Counted from the stretch's first letter, positions 25,987-34,905 are shown. The stretch: 64,000 nt of DNA from Variovorax gossypii (GCF_003965815.1 NZ_RXOE01000001.1:1240001-1304000); one strand, 5' to 3'. A program made the numbers and translations. Notes: generated by a model from the letters alone, not told the origin.

Positions 25987-27069
25987 TCAGGCGACTTCGT
26001 CGTCGAGAGCCGCGCTGCGGTCCTTGATGCGCGTGACCTGCGACAGCACCGCATCTTCGGCCGTCATGTCCGGCCGCTGGCCCTTGTAGACGGGCTGCTC
26101 GAACTTGCCGCCGGCATAGCGGTAGAGGTAGCGCACCTCGACCAGCGTGCCCACCGCGGGCAGCGCCTCGTTGGGCGGCACGGTCACGTTGCCCAGGTCG
26201 ATCATGGCGCCCGCGTCGTCGCGCAGCCCCACGGCCACCGAGCGCTGTGCGTTGACGCGGATCACCTCGCAGGTCGCGCTCTGGTTGAACTTGAACTTCA
26301 GGCTGCTCGTGCTGCGTCCCGCGGAGAAAGGCGCGTCGAGTGCCTTGAGCACGTAGCCCTCGCCATGCGCGGCCAGCAGCTCTGCGGCGCGACGGCGCTT
26401 GCCCTCGGCGGTGAGTTCGAGCTCGAGCAGCGCGATCCACGGCATGGACGAGGCCACCGTGCGCAGATGGCCGAAGCGCTCGATGAAGGGCGCGCCGCGC
26501 AGGTCCTGGCCTTGGAGTTCGAGCAGGTCGAAGGCCATGAAGGCATCGCCCACGTGCTCGCCGGCGATCACCGTGCGCCCTGCCGCCGCGCCTGCCGTGC
26601 CGGTCCAGGCCTGCGGAATGTCCACGAACAACCCGCGCCGGTTGGTGCCGCGTACGGCCTCGCCTTCGATCAGCAGGATGCGGTTCTCGCCGTCCGCCTT
26701 TTCCTGCAGGCCCCAGCCCGGGTCGTCGAAGTAGCGCGCGGCCTGTTCCTCGAGGATCAGCGTCGGCAGCTGCGGCAGCTCGCCGCTCACCCGGCCTGCG
26801 AGGTCGGTCGAGGTGTAGAGCGCGCCGGACTGGTCGGGCGTGTAGCCCTTCGAGGTCTTTTCCTTGACGACCTTGTCGTAGATCTTCAGCGCGGCCTCGT
26901 AGGCGACCGGGCTGCTGGTCTTGGTGCCGGTGGAGAGCGTGCCGCCGCGGCGGCCGTTGCCGTAGTCGACCACCCAGCCGTCGTCCTTCGGGCGCAGATG
27001 CACCTGGTAGACCTTGTCCGAGCCCTGGCCCGTGAAGTAGAGAAAGCTCGATCGCTCAGCCTGTTCCAT
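25987..27069 (-). CDS. WGR-domain ATP-dependent DNA ligase
   Basis: 360 residues from ATG 27069; an in-frame ATG 8 codons earlier is less likely. The N-terminal WGR domain (~residues 5-80) shows VYQVHLRPKDDGWVVDYGNG and RRGGTL. The adenylation domain follows with motif I EKADGENR (nucleophilic Lys near residue 126), motif III AFDLLELQGQDLRGAPF, motif IV EGYVLKALDAPFSAGRS and motif V SLKFKF. An OB-like domain ends the protein. All key ligase motifs look intact, so an active ATP- or NAD-type nucleotidyltransferase that seals DNA or RNA is likely. It is divergent (139 bp) from the retron unit, whose first protein also begins with a WGR-like module, which suggests membership in the same island. 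Confidence 0.85.
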   Translation of the reverse strand: MEQAERSSFLYFTGQGSDKVYQVHLRPKDDGWVVDYGNGRRGGTLSTGTKTSSPVAYEAALKIYDKVVKEKTSKGYTPDQSGALYTSTDLAGRVSGELPQLPTLILEEQAARYFDDPGWGLQEKADGENRILLIEGEAVRGTNRRGLFVDIPQAWTGTAGAAAGRTVIAGEHVGDAFMAFDLLELQGQDLRGAPFIERFGHLRTVASSMPWIALLELELTAEGKRRRAAELLAAHGEGYVLKALDAPFSAGRSTSSLKFKFNQSATCEVIRVNAQRSVAVGLRDDAGAMIDLGNVTVPPNEALPAVGTLVEVRYLYRYAGGKFEQPVYKGQRPDMTAEDAVLSQVTRIKDRSAALDDEVA

Positions 27070-27208
27070 ATTCGACACCTGAAGAACCCCCACACGATTG
27101 CCGGACCGCGCATGCTACACAGGCGGCGCCGACGCAAACGCCCGCTAAGATGCGCGGCGATACAAGAAAGCAGCACAAGCATCAACCGAAGGCAGGGGAG
27201 GCCTCCGC

Positions 27209-30200
27209 GTGAAGCGCATTCGCTCAGAAAAATTCATCCGCTCGAAGCCCGGCGTGGCAGGCGCCGCCGGCTTCAGCACCGTGGAACTGTTCGCCCTGCC
27301 GGAAGCCGCCGGCCACGTGGTGCACGTGAGCACCAGCCGCGACGGGCTGCAGTGGAAGGAGACGGTCCATACCCCGTCGCCGCTGCCGCTCGAAGCAGCC
27401 ACCGCCGCCTTCGAGCGCGCCGTGGCGGCGCAAATCGCGCAGGGCTATGTGCCCGAGGGCTCCGCCGTCGCTCCTGCCGCGCCCCCCGTGGCCGCCGCCC
27501 TCTCCCACCCCGGCGACGCCGTCCTGCTCGCCAGCATCCGCCCCGACGCATGGAGGCTGCTGCCCCCGGTGCGCCGCAGCCGCGTGGTGTGGCGCATCGG
27601 CGAACGCCGGCTGGCGGCCGCGGTGCCGCAGCTCGTCGACCACATCGAAACCGGCGAGCCGATGCTCGACTACTGCATCGCCTGGGCCATCGGCCGCTGC
27701 GGCGACGGCGGCGCCTTCGAGGCGATGCGCGAACTCTCCCGGCGTGGCCGCACGCCCGTGGTCACCCGCGCCGCGCGCTGGGCCGCGCTCGCCCTCTGGC
27801 CCGCCGAACAGCGCGCGGCCGAAGCGGCACGCATCGTCGACGACTGGCCCGCCCCGCTTCGCCGCGCCTGGGCCGCCATGGGCGAAGCGCCCGCCGGGCA
27901 GGCCATGCCGATGCTGCGGCAGCACCTGGCCGACCCCGCGCTCTGGAACGGAATGAAGTACGCGGCCTGGGTCGAGCAACTCTTCGACCTCGCGCTGCTC
28001 GAAGGCCCCGCGGGCGACGGGCTCGCGCATGCCGCGCTGCTGGAGATCGCGCCGACGCTGCAGCTCGCGGCCGGCAGCTTCCGCGCGTGGCGCCGGCTCT
28101 ACAAGGGCGCAGAGTTCTCGGGCGACTACGCCCTGCTCGGCGTGCTGCACCAGCGCCTCGAAACGCAGCGCGCGGCCTTCCGCACCGGCGGACGCTGGGC
28201 ACAGGTCAACGGCCGCTACGTTGAGATCGCGAAGGAAATCGTGCGGCCCGACAGCCGCCTCGCCTACAGCCAGCGCACGCGCGACTACCTGCGCCGCCGC
28301 ACGTGGCGCAACCTGCGCCGGCTGGCGCTGGCCGGCACGGCCGACGAACCAGACTGGCTGCGGCTCGCCATGGGCGTGCTGCTCGCCGCCGACGACAGCG
28401 AAGCCGGCACCGCCGGCCAGCAGCGCGAATCGCGCTGGACGCCCGAGCCCCGCAGCTGGCACACCGGCCCCTACAGCCGCTGGCTGGTGCTGATGCAGCT
28501 GCTGCATCGCCACGACTCCGAATGGGAGGCCCAGCGTGGAGGCCTGCAGTGGCGCCGCAGCACGCCGCTGCCCGCGCAGCGGCTGAACCGCACCGAAGCC
28601 TGGCCCGAGCGCTGGGACCGACATCCGCAAGCACTGTTGCAGTTGATGCAGCAGGGCCGCTGCGCTGTCGTGCACGCCTTCGCAGCGCGCGCGCTGCAGG
28701 ACAACAAGCCCTTCTGGGATGCCCTCGAGCCGCCCGCGGTGTGGCGCCTGCTGGCCAGCACCTGGGACGACACCGCGCGCTTCGCGCTCGCCATCGCGCG
28801 CCAGCGCATCACGGCGGGCGAGCCCGCCCTGCCCTGGCTGCCCGCGATGCTGGGCTCGCCGCTGGCCGAGGCGCGCACGCTCGCGCTCGAATACATCGGA
28901 CAGGATCCGGGCCTCTACAGCCAGCAGGTCGACCTGCTGCTGATGCTGCTGACCTCGGCCGATGTCGAAGTGCGCCGCGCCTCGCGCCTGCTGCTGCAGG
29001 CCGCCGCCCCGAATCTTTCGACGCTCGATGCGCTGGGCACCGAACTGCTCGCATGGCTGTCCGCCTGCGACGCCACGCAGCCGGCGCTCGACGCCATCTG
29101 CGAGAACGTGCAATGGGCGCTGCAGGGTCTGCTGCGCACGGCGGCCGCGAAGGCGCCGCTGAACAGGCTGCTCGCGCTCTTCGATCACGCGAGTCCGGAC
29201 GTGGTGCGCACGGCCGCCGAGTGGCTGCTGCTGCATCCGGCCTCGGTCCAGGGCCTGCCGGTGAGTGTGCTCACGCGCCTGCTGCAGTCGGACGACGAGC
29301 GCCTGCGCGGCGCGGGCGTGCGGCTCTTCACCTCCCTGCCCGATGCCACGCTGGTCATCCAGCCCGAGCTGTTCGCGGCCTTCTGCAGCAGCCCGATGCC
29401 GGCCGTGCGCACCGCCGTCGCGCCGCGCCTGGCACAGCTGATTCCCGCTCACCCCGAATTCGCCGCGGCGCTGATGCCGCTGCTGCGCGACGAGCTGTTC
29501 CGCTCCGAAGCGGCCGAAGGCGTGTTCGACTCGCTGCTGCAATGGCTGTGCGGCCCGCTGGCCGAGCACACCCGCCGCGGCGATCCTGCCGTCACGCTTC
29601 GCCTGCTCGAGGCACGCAGCAAGGGTGCGCAGCGCCTGGGTGCGTGGCTGCTGCCGCAACAGGACGCACAGGGCTTCGACGTGCTGCAGACCGCCAGCCT
29701 CGGCCTCGTCGACACCGCCGCCGCGCGCAGCTGGGCCATGGACCAGCTGGCCTCGAACCCCGGGCGCACGCTCTCGAACCTCGGCGATGCGCTGCGCATC
29801 TTCGACAGCCGCTGGGACGACGCGCGCGACTGGGCCCGCCAGTGGTTCGGCGCCCAGAGCGGCGCCAGCCAGTGGACGCCCGCGCTGCTGGTCCGCCTGT
29901 GCGACCACAAGGACGCGGGCGCACAGCGACTGGGCCGCGAGCTGCTCACCACGCATTTCGACGTGACCGACGTCACCACCTACATGCTGCAGCTCAGCCA
30001 GCACCCGTCGGCGGGCATGCAGCTCTTCGTCACCAACTGGCTGGCATCGGCCGCGAGCCGCAATGCGGACGTGCTCGCACGCCTGGAGCCCTACTTCCTG
30101 AGCGTGCTGTCGCAGGCCAACCGGGGCCGGCTGGCCAAGGCGCGCGTCATGGAGTTCCTGGCTGCCCAGGCGGCGCACTCGGAAGACATCGCGCGCATCG

Positions 30201-30391
30201 TGGCGCGCGTGTTCGCGCGGCAGGCCGTCACCGGCGCCATCGCCGAGCGGGCCCAGTACGTGGCCGGGCTGCGCAGCATCCAGGCTCTCTTCCCCGACCT
30301 GGAAAACCCGTTGCAGACCGCACCGGTGCGCAGCATCGCGCCGCGCCGCGCCCCTCCCTCCGTCGCCCCCTCGCGAGGGCCCGTCGCATGA
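27209..30391 (+). CDS. Large HEAT/ARM-like repeat protein of retron island
   Basis: 1060 residues from GTG 27209, supported by a CAGGGGAGG ribosome-binding site. Residues ~10-85 (GFSTVELFALPEAAGHVVHV, EAATAAFERAVAAQIAQGYV) look like a WGR-type module. The remainder is helical solenoid: units such as TRAARWAALALWP, GPLAEHTRRGDPAVTLRLLE and SDDERLRGAGVRLFTSLPD recur every ~35-45 residues as in HEAT/ARM repeats. No catalytic motif is evident. The stop overlaps the start of the SWIM gene (ATGA at 30388). A large ARM-repeat protein next to a winged-helix SWIM protein and a retron RT is the gene set I recall for type XIII retrons, in which these are the putative effector proteins. Confidence 0.8.
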   Translation: MKRIRSEKFIRSKPGVAGAAGFSTVELFALPEAAGHVVHVSTSRDGLQWKETVHTPSPLPLEAATAAFERAVAAQIAQGYVPEGSAVAPAAPPVAAALSHPGDAVLLASIRPDAWRLLPPVRRSRVVWRIGERRLAAAVPQLVDHIETGEPMLDYCIAWAIGRCGDGGAFEAMRELSRRGRTPVVTRAARWAALALWPAEQRAAEAARIVDDWPAPLRRAWAAMGEAPAGQAMPMLRQHLADPALWNGMKYAAWVEQLFDLALLEGPAGDGLAHAALLEIAPTLQLAAGSFRAWRRLYKGAEFSGDYALLGVLHQRLETQRAAFRTGGRWAQVNGRYVEIAKEIVRPDSRLAYSQRTRDYLRRRTWRNLRRLALAGTADEPDWLRLAMGVLLAADDSEAGTAGQQRESRWTPEPRSWHTGPYSRWLVLMQLLHRHDSEWEAQRGGLQWRRSTPLPAQRLNRTEAWPERWDRHPQALLQLMQQGRCAVVHAFAARALQDNKPFWDALEPPAVWRLLASTWDDTARFALAIARQRITAGEPALPWLPAMLGSPLAEARTLALEYIGQDPGLYSQQVDLLLMLLTSADVEVRRASRLLLQAAAPNLSTLDALGTELLAWLSACDATQPALDAICENVQWALQGLLRTAAAKAPLNRLLALFDHASPDVVRTAAEWLLLHPASVQGLPVSVLTRLLQSDDERLRGAGVRLFTSLPDATLVIQPELFAAFCSSPMPAVRTAVAPRLAQLIPAHPEFAAALMPLLRDELFRSEAAEGVFDSLLQWLCGPLAEHTRRGDPAVTLRLLEARSKGAQRLGAWLLPQQDAQGFDVLQTASLGLVDTAAARSWAMDQLASNPGRTLSNLGDALRIFDSRWDDARDWARQWFGAQSGASQWTPALLVRLCDHKDAGAQRLGRELLTTHFDVTDVTTYMLQLSQHPSAGMQLFVTNWLASAASRNADVLARLEPYFLSVLSQANRGRLAKARVMEFLAAQAAHSEDIARIVARVFARQAVTGAIAERAQYVAGLRSIQALFPDLENPLQTAPVRSIAPRRAPPSVAPSRGPVA

Positions 30392-32097
30392 GATTCCAGT
30401 ACCGCTATTTCGGCCATTCGGGCGCGCAGCACACCGCCAACAGCACCGCCCTGCAGTTCGCGCCCGACACGCTGCGCGCGCCGGTGCACTTCGTCGCCGA
30501 CATCAACCGCCACCTGCCGTTTCGCGAAGGCATGTCCGCGCTGCACGACGTGGTGGTGGGCGACCTGCGCTTCAAGCCGCGCGACAAGAGCGCGTACCTC
30601 GAATGGCTGGCCGGGCAGGAAGGCGAGCTGCTTGCGCAGTTCATGGCGCGCAGCGATGCGATCAAGGCGCAGATGGAGCCGATCAGCAAGGAGCTGACCG
30701 AACTGCGCAAGAGCAAGCGCGCGGTGATGCAGCCCTTCATGAGCGCGCAGCAGCGCTACTTCGACCACATCTACAAGGTCAACCGCGAAGCCTGGTTCGT
30801 GCTCGACCCGGTGATCACGGTGCACCCCGACCGCGTTTTCTTCGAGTGCTTCAGCCAGGACGAGTCGAGCTACGGCATGTTCTCGTGCAGCCACGACATC
30901 TTCGACCGGGTGAGCGACCACGCCTTCGGCACCACCAACGTCGACTACTCCGAGTCGCTGTACGACGAGTTCCAGAAGATCCGCAACTACAAGACCACGC
31001 GGCTGACCATCGACCCCGGCGGCTTCCAGGTGCAGAGCGACAACGACCCGGCCTTCCACGAGCCGAAGATCGACGTGCCCGACAGCTGGGTGCGCGGCTT
31101 CCTGCAGGTCAGCAGCGCGATGCTGCTGCCCGCGCAGCGGCTGCAGCTGCATCCGATGGACATCCACAACATCTGCCTGGTGCTGCGCCGGCGCAAGGAG
31201 CGCGCGGGTCCGCGCTCGCTGCGCTTCATACTGCGGCCGGGGCAGCCGGTGCGCATCCTGTTCGAGCCCTGGGGGCACGAGATGGTGTGCCCGCGCTCCA
31301 CGCACAGCGCCGTCTCCGACACCGACATCCGCGTGTGGGGCCGACGACGCCTGCTGCAGCTCGAGCGCCTCGTGCCGGTGGCCCAGGGCTTCACGGTGCA
31401 CCTGCTGGGCACCGGCATGCCCAGCTTCTGGGTGGCTCAGTTGCCCGACATGGAATTCACGCTCGGCCTTTCGGGCTGGACCGCCAACGACTGGTCGCGC
31501 AACGGCCACTTCGAGCTGCTGCAGCCGCGCCAGACGGTCGACCAGGACAGCCTGCTGCGCGTATTCGCGGCACTGGGCGAACGCTGGCGCGCCACCACCG
31601 ACGAGCTCGCGGCAGCCACGGGTCTCTCGACGCTCACCGTCGATGCCGCGCTCGGCGGCTACGTGCAGGCCGGCCGCGTGGTGTACGACATCGCGCACGG
31701 CGTGTGGCGGCTGCGCGAGCTGAGCCGCGAACCGCTGCCGATGGACAAGCTGCGCTACGCCAGCCCCGAGGAAGAAGCCGCCGCCGAGCTGGTGCGCGCA
31801 CGCCGCATCACGAACGTGAAGACGCAGGCGCGCTCCGACGGCGGCGTCTCGCTCAGCGGCAAGTGCAAGGGCTCGGCCGGCCAGCGCGAGTACTTCACGA
31901 GCCTGCAGCTCGACGCCGACCAGCGCGTGGCCTCGGGCGAATGCCAGTGCAGCCACTTCGTGCGCCACCGCATGACCAAGGGCCCGTGCGAGCACATGCT
32001 CGCGCTGCGCCTCTCGGCCGCACCGGCAGTAACGGCCATGACGGAAAAGACAACAAAGACGACAGATCAGGAAAGGACCACCGCCCACATCGGCTGA
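30388..32097 (+). CDS. Winged-helix/SWIM zinc-finger protein of retron island
   Basis: 569 residues from ATG 30388, overlapping the preceding stop (ATGA). A winged-helix-like segment at about residues 382-450 (LLRVFAALGERWRATTDELA ... AGRVVYDIAHGVWRL) precedes a SWIM zinc finger with Cys519-x-Cys521 in GECQCSHF and Cys534-x-His536 in GPCEHMLAL. A long N-terminal region includes FSQDESSYGMFSCSHDIFDR and MDIHNICLVLRRRKERAG. WH plus SWIM suggests DNA or protein binding. The ncRNA starts 11 bp after its stop, so protein and ncRNA are probably on one transcript. Matches the WHSWIM component I recall for type XIII retrons. Confidence 0.85.
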   Translation: MRFQYRYFGHSGAQHTANSTALQFAPDTLRAPVHFVADINRHLPFREGMSALHDVVVGDLRFKPRDKSAYLEWLAGQEGELLAQFMARSDAIKAQMEPISKELTELRKSKRAVMQPFMSAQQRYFDHIYKVNREAWFVLDPVITVHPDRVFFECFSQDESSYGMFSCSHDIFDRVSDHAFGTTNVDYSESLYDEFQKIRNYKTTRLTIDPGGFQVQSDNDPAFHEPKIDVPDSWVRGFLQVSSAMLLPAQRLQLHPMDIHNICLVLRRRKERAGPRSLRFILRPGQPVRILFEPWGHEMVCPRSTHSAVSDTDIRVWGRRRLLQLERLVPVAQGFTVHLLGTGMPSFWVAQLPDMEFTLGLSGWTANDWSRNGHFELLQPRQTVDQDSLLRVFAALGERWRATTDELAAATGLSTLTVDAALGGYVQAGRVVYDIAHGVWRLRELSREPLPMDKLRYASPEEEAAAELVRARRITNVKTQARSDGGVSLSGKCKGSAGQREYFTSLQLDADQRVASGECQCSHFVRHRMTKGPCEHMLALRLSAAPAVTAMTEKTTKTTDQERTTAHIG

Positions 32098-32108
32098 TAC
32101 ACTGCTTT

Positions 32109-32335
32109 TTGCGAACGGAGCGGGAAGGCTCTTGCAATCCGGTCGGCGTATCGCCGCCCTCGCATACAGCACTTCCCAAGCGTCACTGGACGTCTCTTCA
32201 CTGTGCCGGATGGCCATGGTGACGCGACAACAGTGCGGCTTCCTCGAAGCTCATCGGCGTCACCATGGCCATCCGGCGTCGAGTGGAGCCCTCCAGTCCC
32301 GAGGCTCTTCGACGAGATTCCCGCTTCGTTCGCAA
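32109..32335 (+). ncRNA. Retron msr-msd non-coding RNA
   Basis: The ends are complementary. 32109-32126 (TTGCGAACGGAGCGGGAA) pairs with 32318-32335 (TTCCCGCTTCGTTCGCAA) over 18 bp with a single G-U, exactly as the a1/a2 repeats of retron RNAs. Inside, the msr half has small hairpins at 32144-32156 (CGGCG-TAT-CGCCG) and 32180-32193. The msd half is a long hairpin at 32205-32277. A G immediately after a1 (32127-32128) is the candidate branch nucleotide. The RNA fills the gap between the SWIM gene and the RT gene start at 32383, the normal retron position. Boundaries are inferred from pairing only. Confidence 0.9.
32205..32277 (+). repeat. msd hairpin: perfect 21-bp inverted repeat
   Basis: Arm 32205-32225 and arm 32257-32277 are exact reverse complements over 21 bp, centred on GGCCATGG. 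The 31-nt loop contains a further 5-bp stem (GCTTC at 32238-32242 with GAAGC at 32246-32250). After reverse transcription this would give msDNA with a long double-stranded stem. Confidence 0.95.
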
Positions 32336-32382
32336 TCTTTCTCTTCAAGCAGTGCATCGGCCGGTGGCGCAGCGCCACGACC

Positions 32383-34332
32383 ATGCAGTCTCCCGCCTCC
32401 TCTTCATCCTCCATTCCCGACTCGGCGCTCACCCGCGAGGAGCTGTACGAGCGCATCCGCAAGAGCTCCAAGCAGGAAGTCGTCCTCGAGGAAATGCAGC
32501 GCCTGGGCTTCTGGCCTCAGGACGCGGCGCGCCCGACGGTCGAGGAACAGCTGATCCGCCGCGAAGGCGAGTTGCAGACGGCGCTCACGAAGCTCGGCGA
32601 CGAGCTGCGCGGCATCGAGGATCGCGACAGGGCCCTGAAGACCATGCGCAAGGAGCGCATGGCCCGGGCCCGCGAGCGTCGCGAGGAAACCCGTCAGCGC
32701 CTCGCGCAGGGCCGCCATGCACGCGCCGTCGCATGGCACGAGCGGCGCCAGCGCGAGCTGCTGTACGTGGGCGACGGCGTGTCGGGCGGACTCAACGACG
32801 CGCACAGCGACAGCCAGGCGCTGGCGCGCAATGCCCTGCCCGCGCTCGACCACGCGGGCGATCTCGCGCAGGCCATGGGCATCGGCCTGGGCGAACTGCG
32901 CTTCCTGGCATGGCACCGCGAAGTGTCGAGCGTGAGCCACTACCAGCGCTTCACCATGCCCAAGAAGAGCGGCGGCGAGCGTCACATCTCCGCGCCGATG
33001 CCGCGCCTGAAGCGCGCGCAGTACTGGGTGCTCGACAACATCCTCGCGAAGATGCCGGTGCACGAGGCGGCGCACGGCTTCCTGCCGGGCCGATCGATCC
33101 TCACCAATGCCGCGCCGCACGTGGGCCGCGACGTGGTGATCAACCTCGACCTGAAGGACTTCTTTCCCTCCATCGGCATGCGTCGCGTGCGCGGCGTGTT
33201 CCGCCAGCTCGGCTACTCGCCGCAGGTGGCGAGCCTGCTGGCGCTGGTGTGCACCGAGGCGCCGACGGACGAAGTGCAGCTGGACGGCAACCGCTATTTC
33301 GTCGCGCGCGGCGAACGCGTGCTGCCGCAGGGCGCCCCCACCAGCCCGATGCTGACCAACCTGCTGTGCCGCCGCCTCGACGCGCGGCTGGCAGCGAGCG
33401 CCGCGAAGCTGGGTTTCCGCTACACCCGCTATGCCGACGACCTGACCTTCTCGGCCGGCCCCGAGCACAGCCGCGACACGGCCAGGCTGCTGTGGCGCGT
33501 GAAGCAGATCGTGGCCAGCGAAGGCCTCACGGTGCACCCCGACAAGCAGCAGGTGATGCGCAAGCACCGGCAGCAGCACGTGACGGGCATCGTGGTCAAC
33601 GACAAGCTCTCCGTCGACCGCGACACGCTGCGGCGCTTCCGCGCCGTGTTGCACCAGGCCGAACGCAGCGGCCCGCAGGGGCTGCAATGGAACGGCAACA
33701 GCGACGTGATCGGCGCGCTGCGCGGCTATGCGAACTTCATCGCGATGACCGACGCGGCGCGTGGCGAGCCGTACCTGCAGCGCGTTCGCGCGCTGGCAGC
33801 GAAGCATGAGGGCAGCCGCGCCTCGACGACGACGACCAGCACGCCCTCGCCGCGCAAGCTCGCCGAGGGCGAATTCCGCAAGCAGTCCGCCGCCGGCAAG
33901 GCTCCGTGGCCCGAATGGTGGCAGCCGGCCCAGGCGCCCGCACCGGTGCTCGAGAAGACCGCCGAGCAGATCGCGGAAGAAAAGAAGGCGCAGCGCGAAG
34001 CGGCGCGTCCGCAACCGGCCAGGACCGGCCTGGCGCAAGCAACGGCGCGCGCACCCGCACCGGCGCAACCCGCGGCCGGGGAAACCACCCAGCAGACTGC
34101 GAAACAGGCACTGGGCGCCCTCTCGCAGATCGGCTGGATCGCCAGCATGATGCTTCAGGCCCTGTACGTCGTCAGCGTCTTCCTCTCGGGAAGCAGCCCG
34201 CTGATCTGGCTGCTGACGGGCGGCGTCGCCATCGGCAACTTCGTGCAGCGCAAGTCCGGCTGGCTGCGCTTCATCGTCGCAATCTTCATTTCGTCGGCGC
34301 TGGCTTCCCTCGTCCACAGCATGAAGAACTGA
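32383..34332 (+). CDS. Retron reverse transcriptase with N-terminal extension and C-terminal membrane segments
   Basis: 649 residues from ATG 32383. Retron RT blocks are present in order: the X region NAAPHV (NAxxH; residue ~242), the LDLKDFFPS strand, QGAPTSPMLTNL, the catalytic YADDLTF at ~350 and the Y region HVTGIVVN at ~399. An unusual basic/charged N-terminal extension (~190 residues, helical or coiled coil, KTMRKERMARARERREETRQ) precedes the RT. A Pro/Ala linker then leads to a C-terminal region from ~583 with two to three hydrophobic segments (IASMMLQALYVVSVFL, PLIWLLTGGVAIGNFV, FIVAIFISSALASLV), which predicts a membrane-tethered RT. It should use the ncRNA at 32109 to make msDNA. 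An ATG is also open upstream at 32203 but lies inside the ncRNA. Confidence 0.93.
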   Translation: MQSPASSSSSIPDSALTREELYERIRKSSKQEVVLEEMQRLGFWPQDAARPTVEEQLIRREGELQTALTKLGDELRGIEDRDRALKTMRKERMARARERREETRQRLAQGRHARAVAWHERRQRELLYVGDGVSGGLNDAHSDSQALARNALPALDHAGDLAQAMGIGLGELRFLAWHREVSSVSHYQRFTMPKKSGGERHISAPMPRLKRAQYWVLDNILAKMPVHEAAHGFLPGRSILTNAAPHVGRDVVINLDLKDFFPSIGMRRVRGVFRQLGYSPQVASLLALVCTEAPTDEVQLDGNRYFVARGERVLPQGAPTSPMLTNLLCRRLDARLAASAAKLGFRYTRYADDLTFSAGPEHSRDTARLLWRVKQIVASEGLTVHPDKQQVMRKHRQQHVTGIVVNDKLSVDRDTLRRFRAVLHQAERSGPQGLQWNGNSDVIGALRGYANFIAMTDAARGEPYLQRVRALAAKHEGSRASTTTTSTPSPRKLAEGEFRKQSAAGKAPWPEWWQPAQAPAPVLEKTAEQIAEEKKAQREAARPQPARTGLAQATARAPAPAQPAAGETTQQTAKQALGALSQIGWIASMMLQALYVVSVFLSGSSPLIWLLTGGVAIGNFVQRKSGWLRFIVAIFISSALASLVHSMKN

Positions 34333-34338
34333 GGTCCC

Positions 34339-34905
34339 ATGCCCGCGGCAGCCGACGCACCGATCGCATTGCGCCGGCTCTCGCGCGCCGACTTCGCGAT
34401 GCTCGGGCGTTGGCTCGCCGAGCCGCACGTGGCCCGCTGGTGGAACCACGAGACAACGCCGGAAGCACTCGAACGCGACTTCGGGCCGTCGGTGGACGGA
34501 AGCGACACGGCCGAGATCTACATCGCCTCCATCGAGGGCCGCGACTTCGGCCTGGTGCAGCGCTACACCTTCGAGGACAACCCCGGCTACATCGAGGAGC
34601 TCGCGCCGCTCGTCGAAGCGCCGGGCGAGGCGCTGAGCATCGACTACTTCGTCGCAGAGCCCGACCTGCTGCGCCGAGGCCTTGGCGCGGCGATGATCCG
34701 CACGCTCGTCGACGCCACCTGGCGCGACTACCCTGCAGCGCCGTGCATCGTGGTGCCGGTGTCGGCGGCCAACACGGCTTCCTTTCGCGTGCTGGAGCGT
34801 GTGGGATTCATTCGCGTGGCCGAAGGGCCGCTCACGCCCGACAACCCGGTCCACGGCACGGCTCACTTCGTCTATCGCATCGACCGCCCTCGCACCCTGC
34901 GTTGA
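34339..34905 (+). CDS. GNAT acetyltransferase, AAC(6')-like
   Basis: 188 residues beginning 6 bp after the RT stop. RWLAEPHVARWWNHETTPEA (residues ~28-47) and the Cys/Pro-rich end of motif A (LRRGLGAAMIRTLVD), followed by VSAANTASFRVLERVGFIR, match the AAC(6')/IucB-like acetyltransferase group. Possible substrates include aminoglycosides or hydroxamate siderophore precursors; sequence alone does not decide. The close spacing suggests read-through from the retron genes, but the family is a common neighbour elsewhere too. Confidence 0.82.
   Translation: MPAAADAPIALRRLSRADFAMLGRWLAEPHVARWWNHETTPEALERDFGPSVDGSDTAEIYIASIEGRDFGLVQRYTFEDNPGYIEELAPLVEAPGEALSIDYFVAEPDLLRRGLGAAMIRTLVDATWRDYPAAPCIVVPVSAANTASFRVLERVGFIRVAEGPLTPDNPVHGTAHFVYRIDRPRTLR

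Noticed and set aside
27224..30178. 984-codon open frame opposite the ARM-like gene
   Set aside because: Same antisense effect; the plus-strand ARM protein has a good ribosome-binding site and is coupled to the SWIM gene.
32203..32382. Extended N-terminus of the RT gene from ATG 32203
   Set aside because: This segment is the msd hairpin and a2 repeat of the ncRNA; the residues it would add are low complexity. ATG 32383 is the better start.
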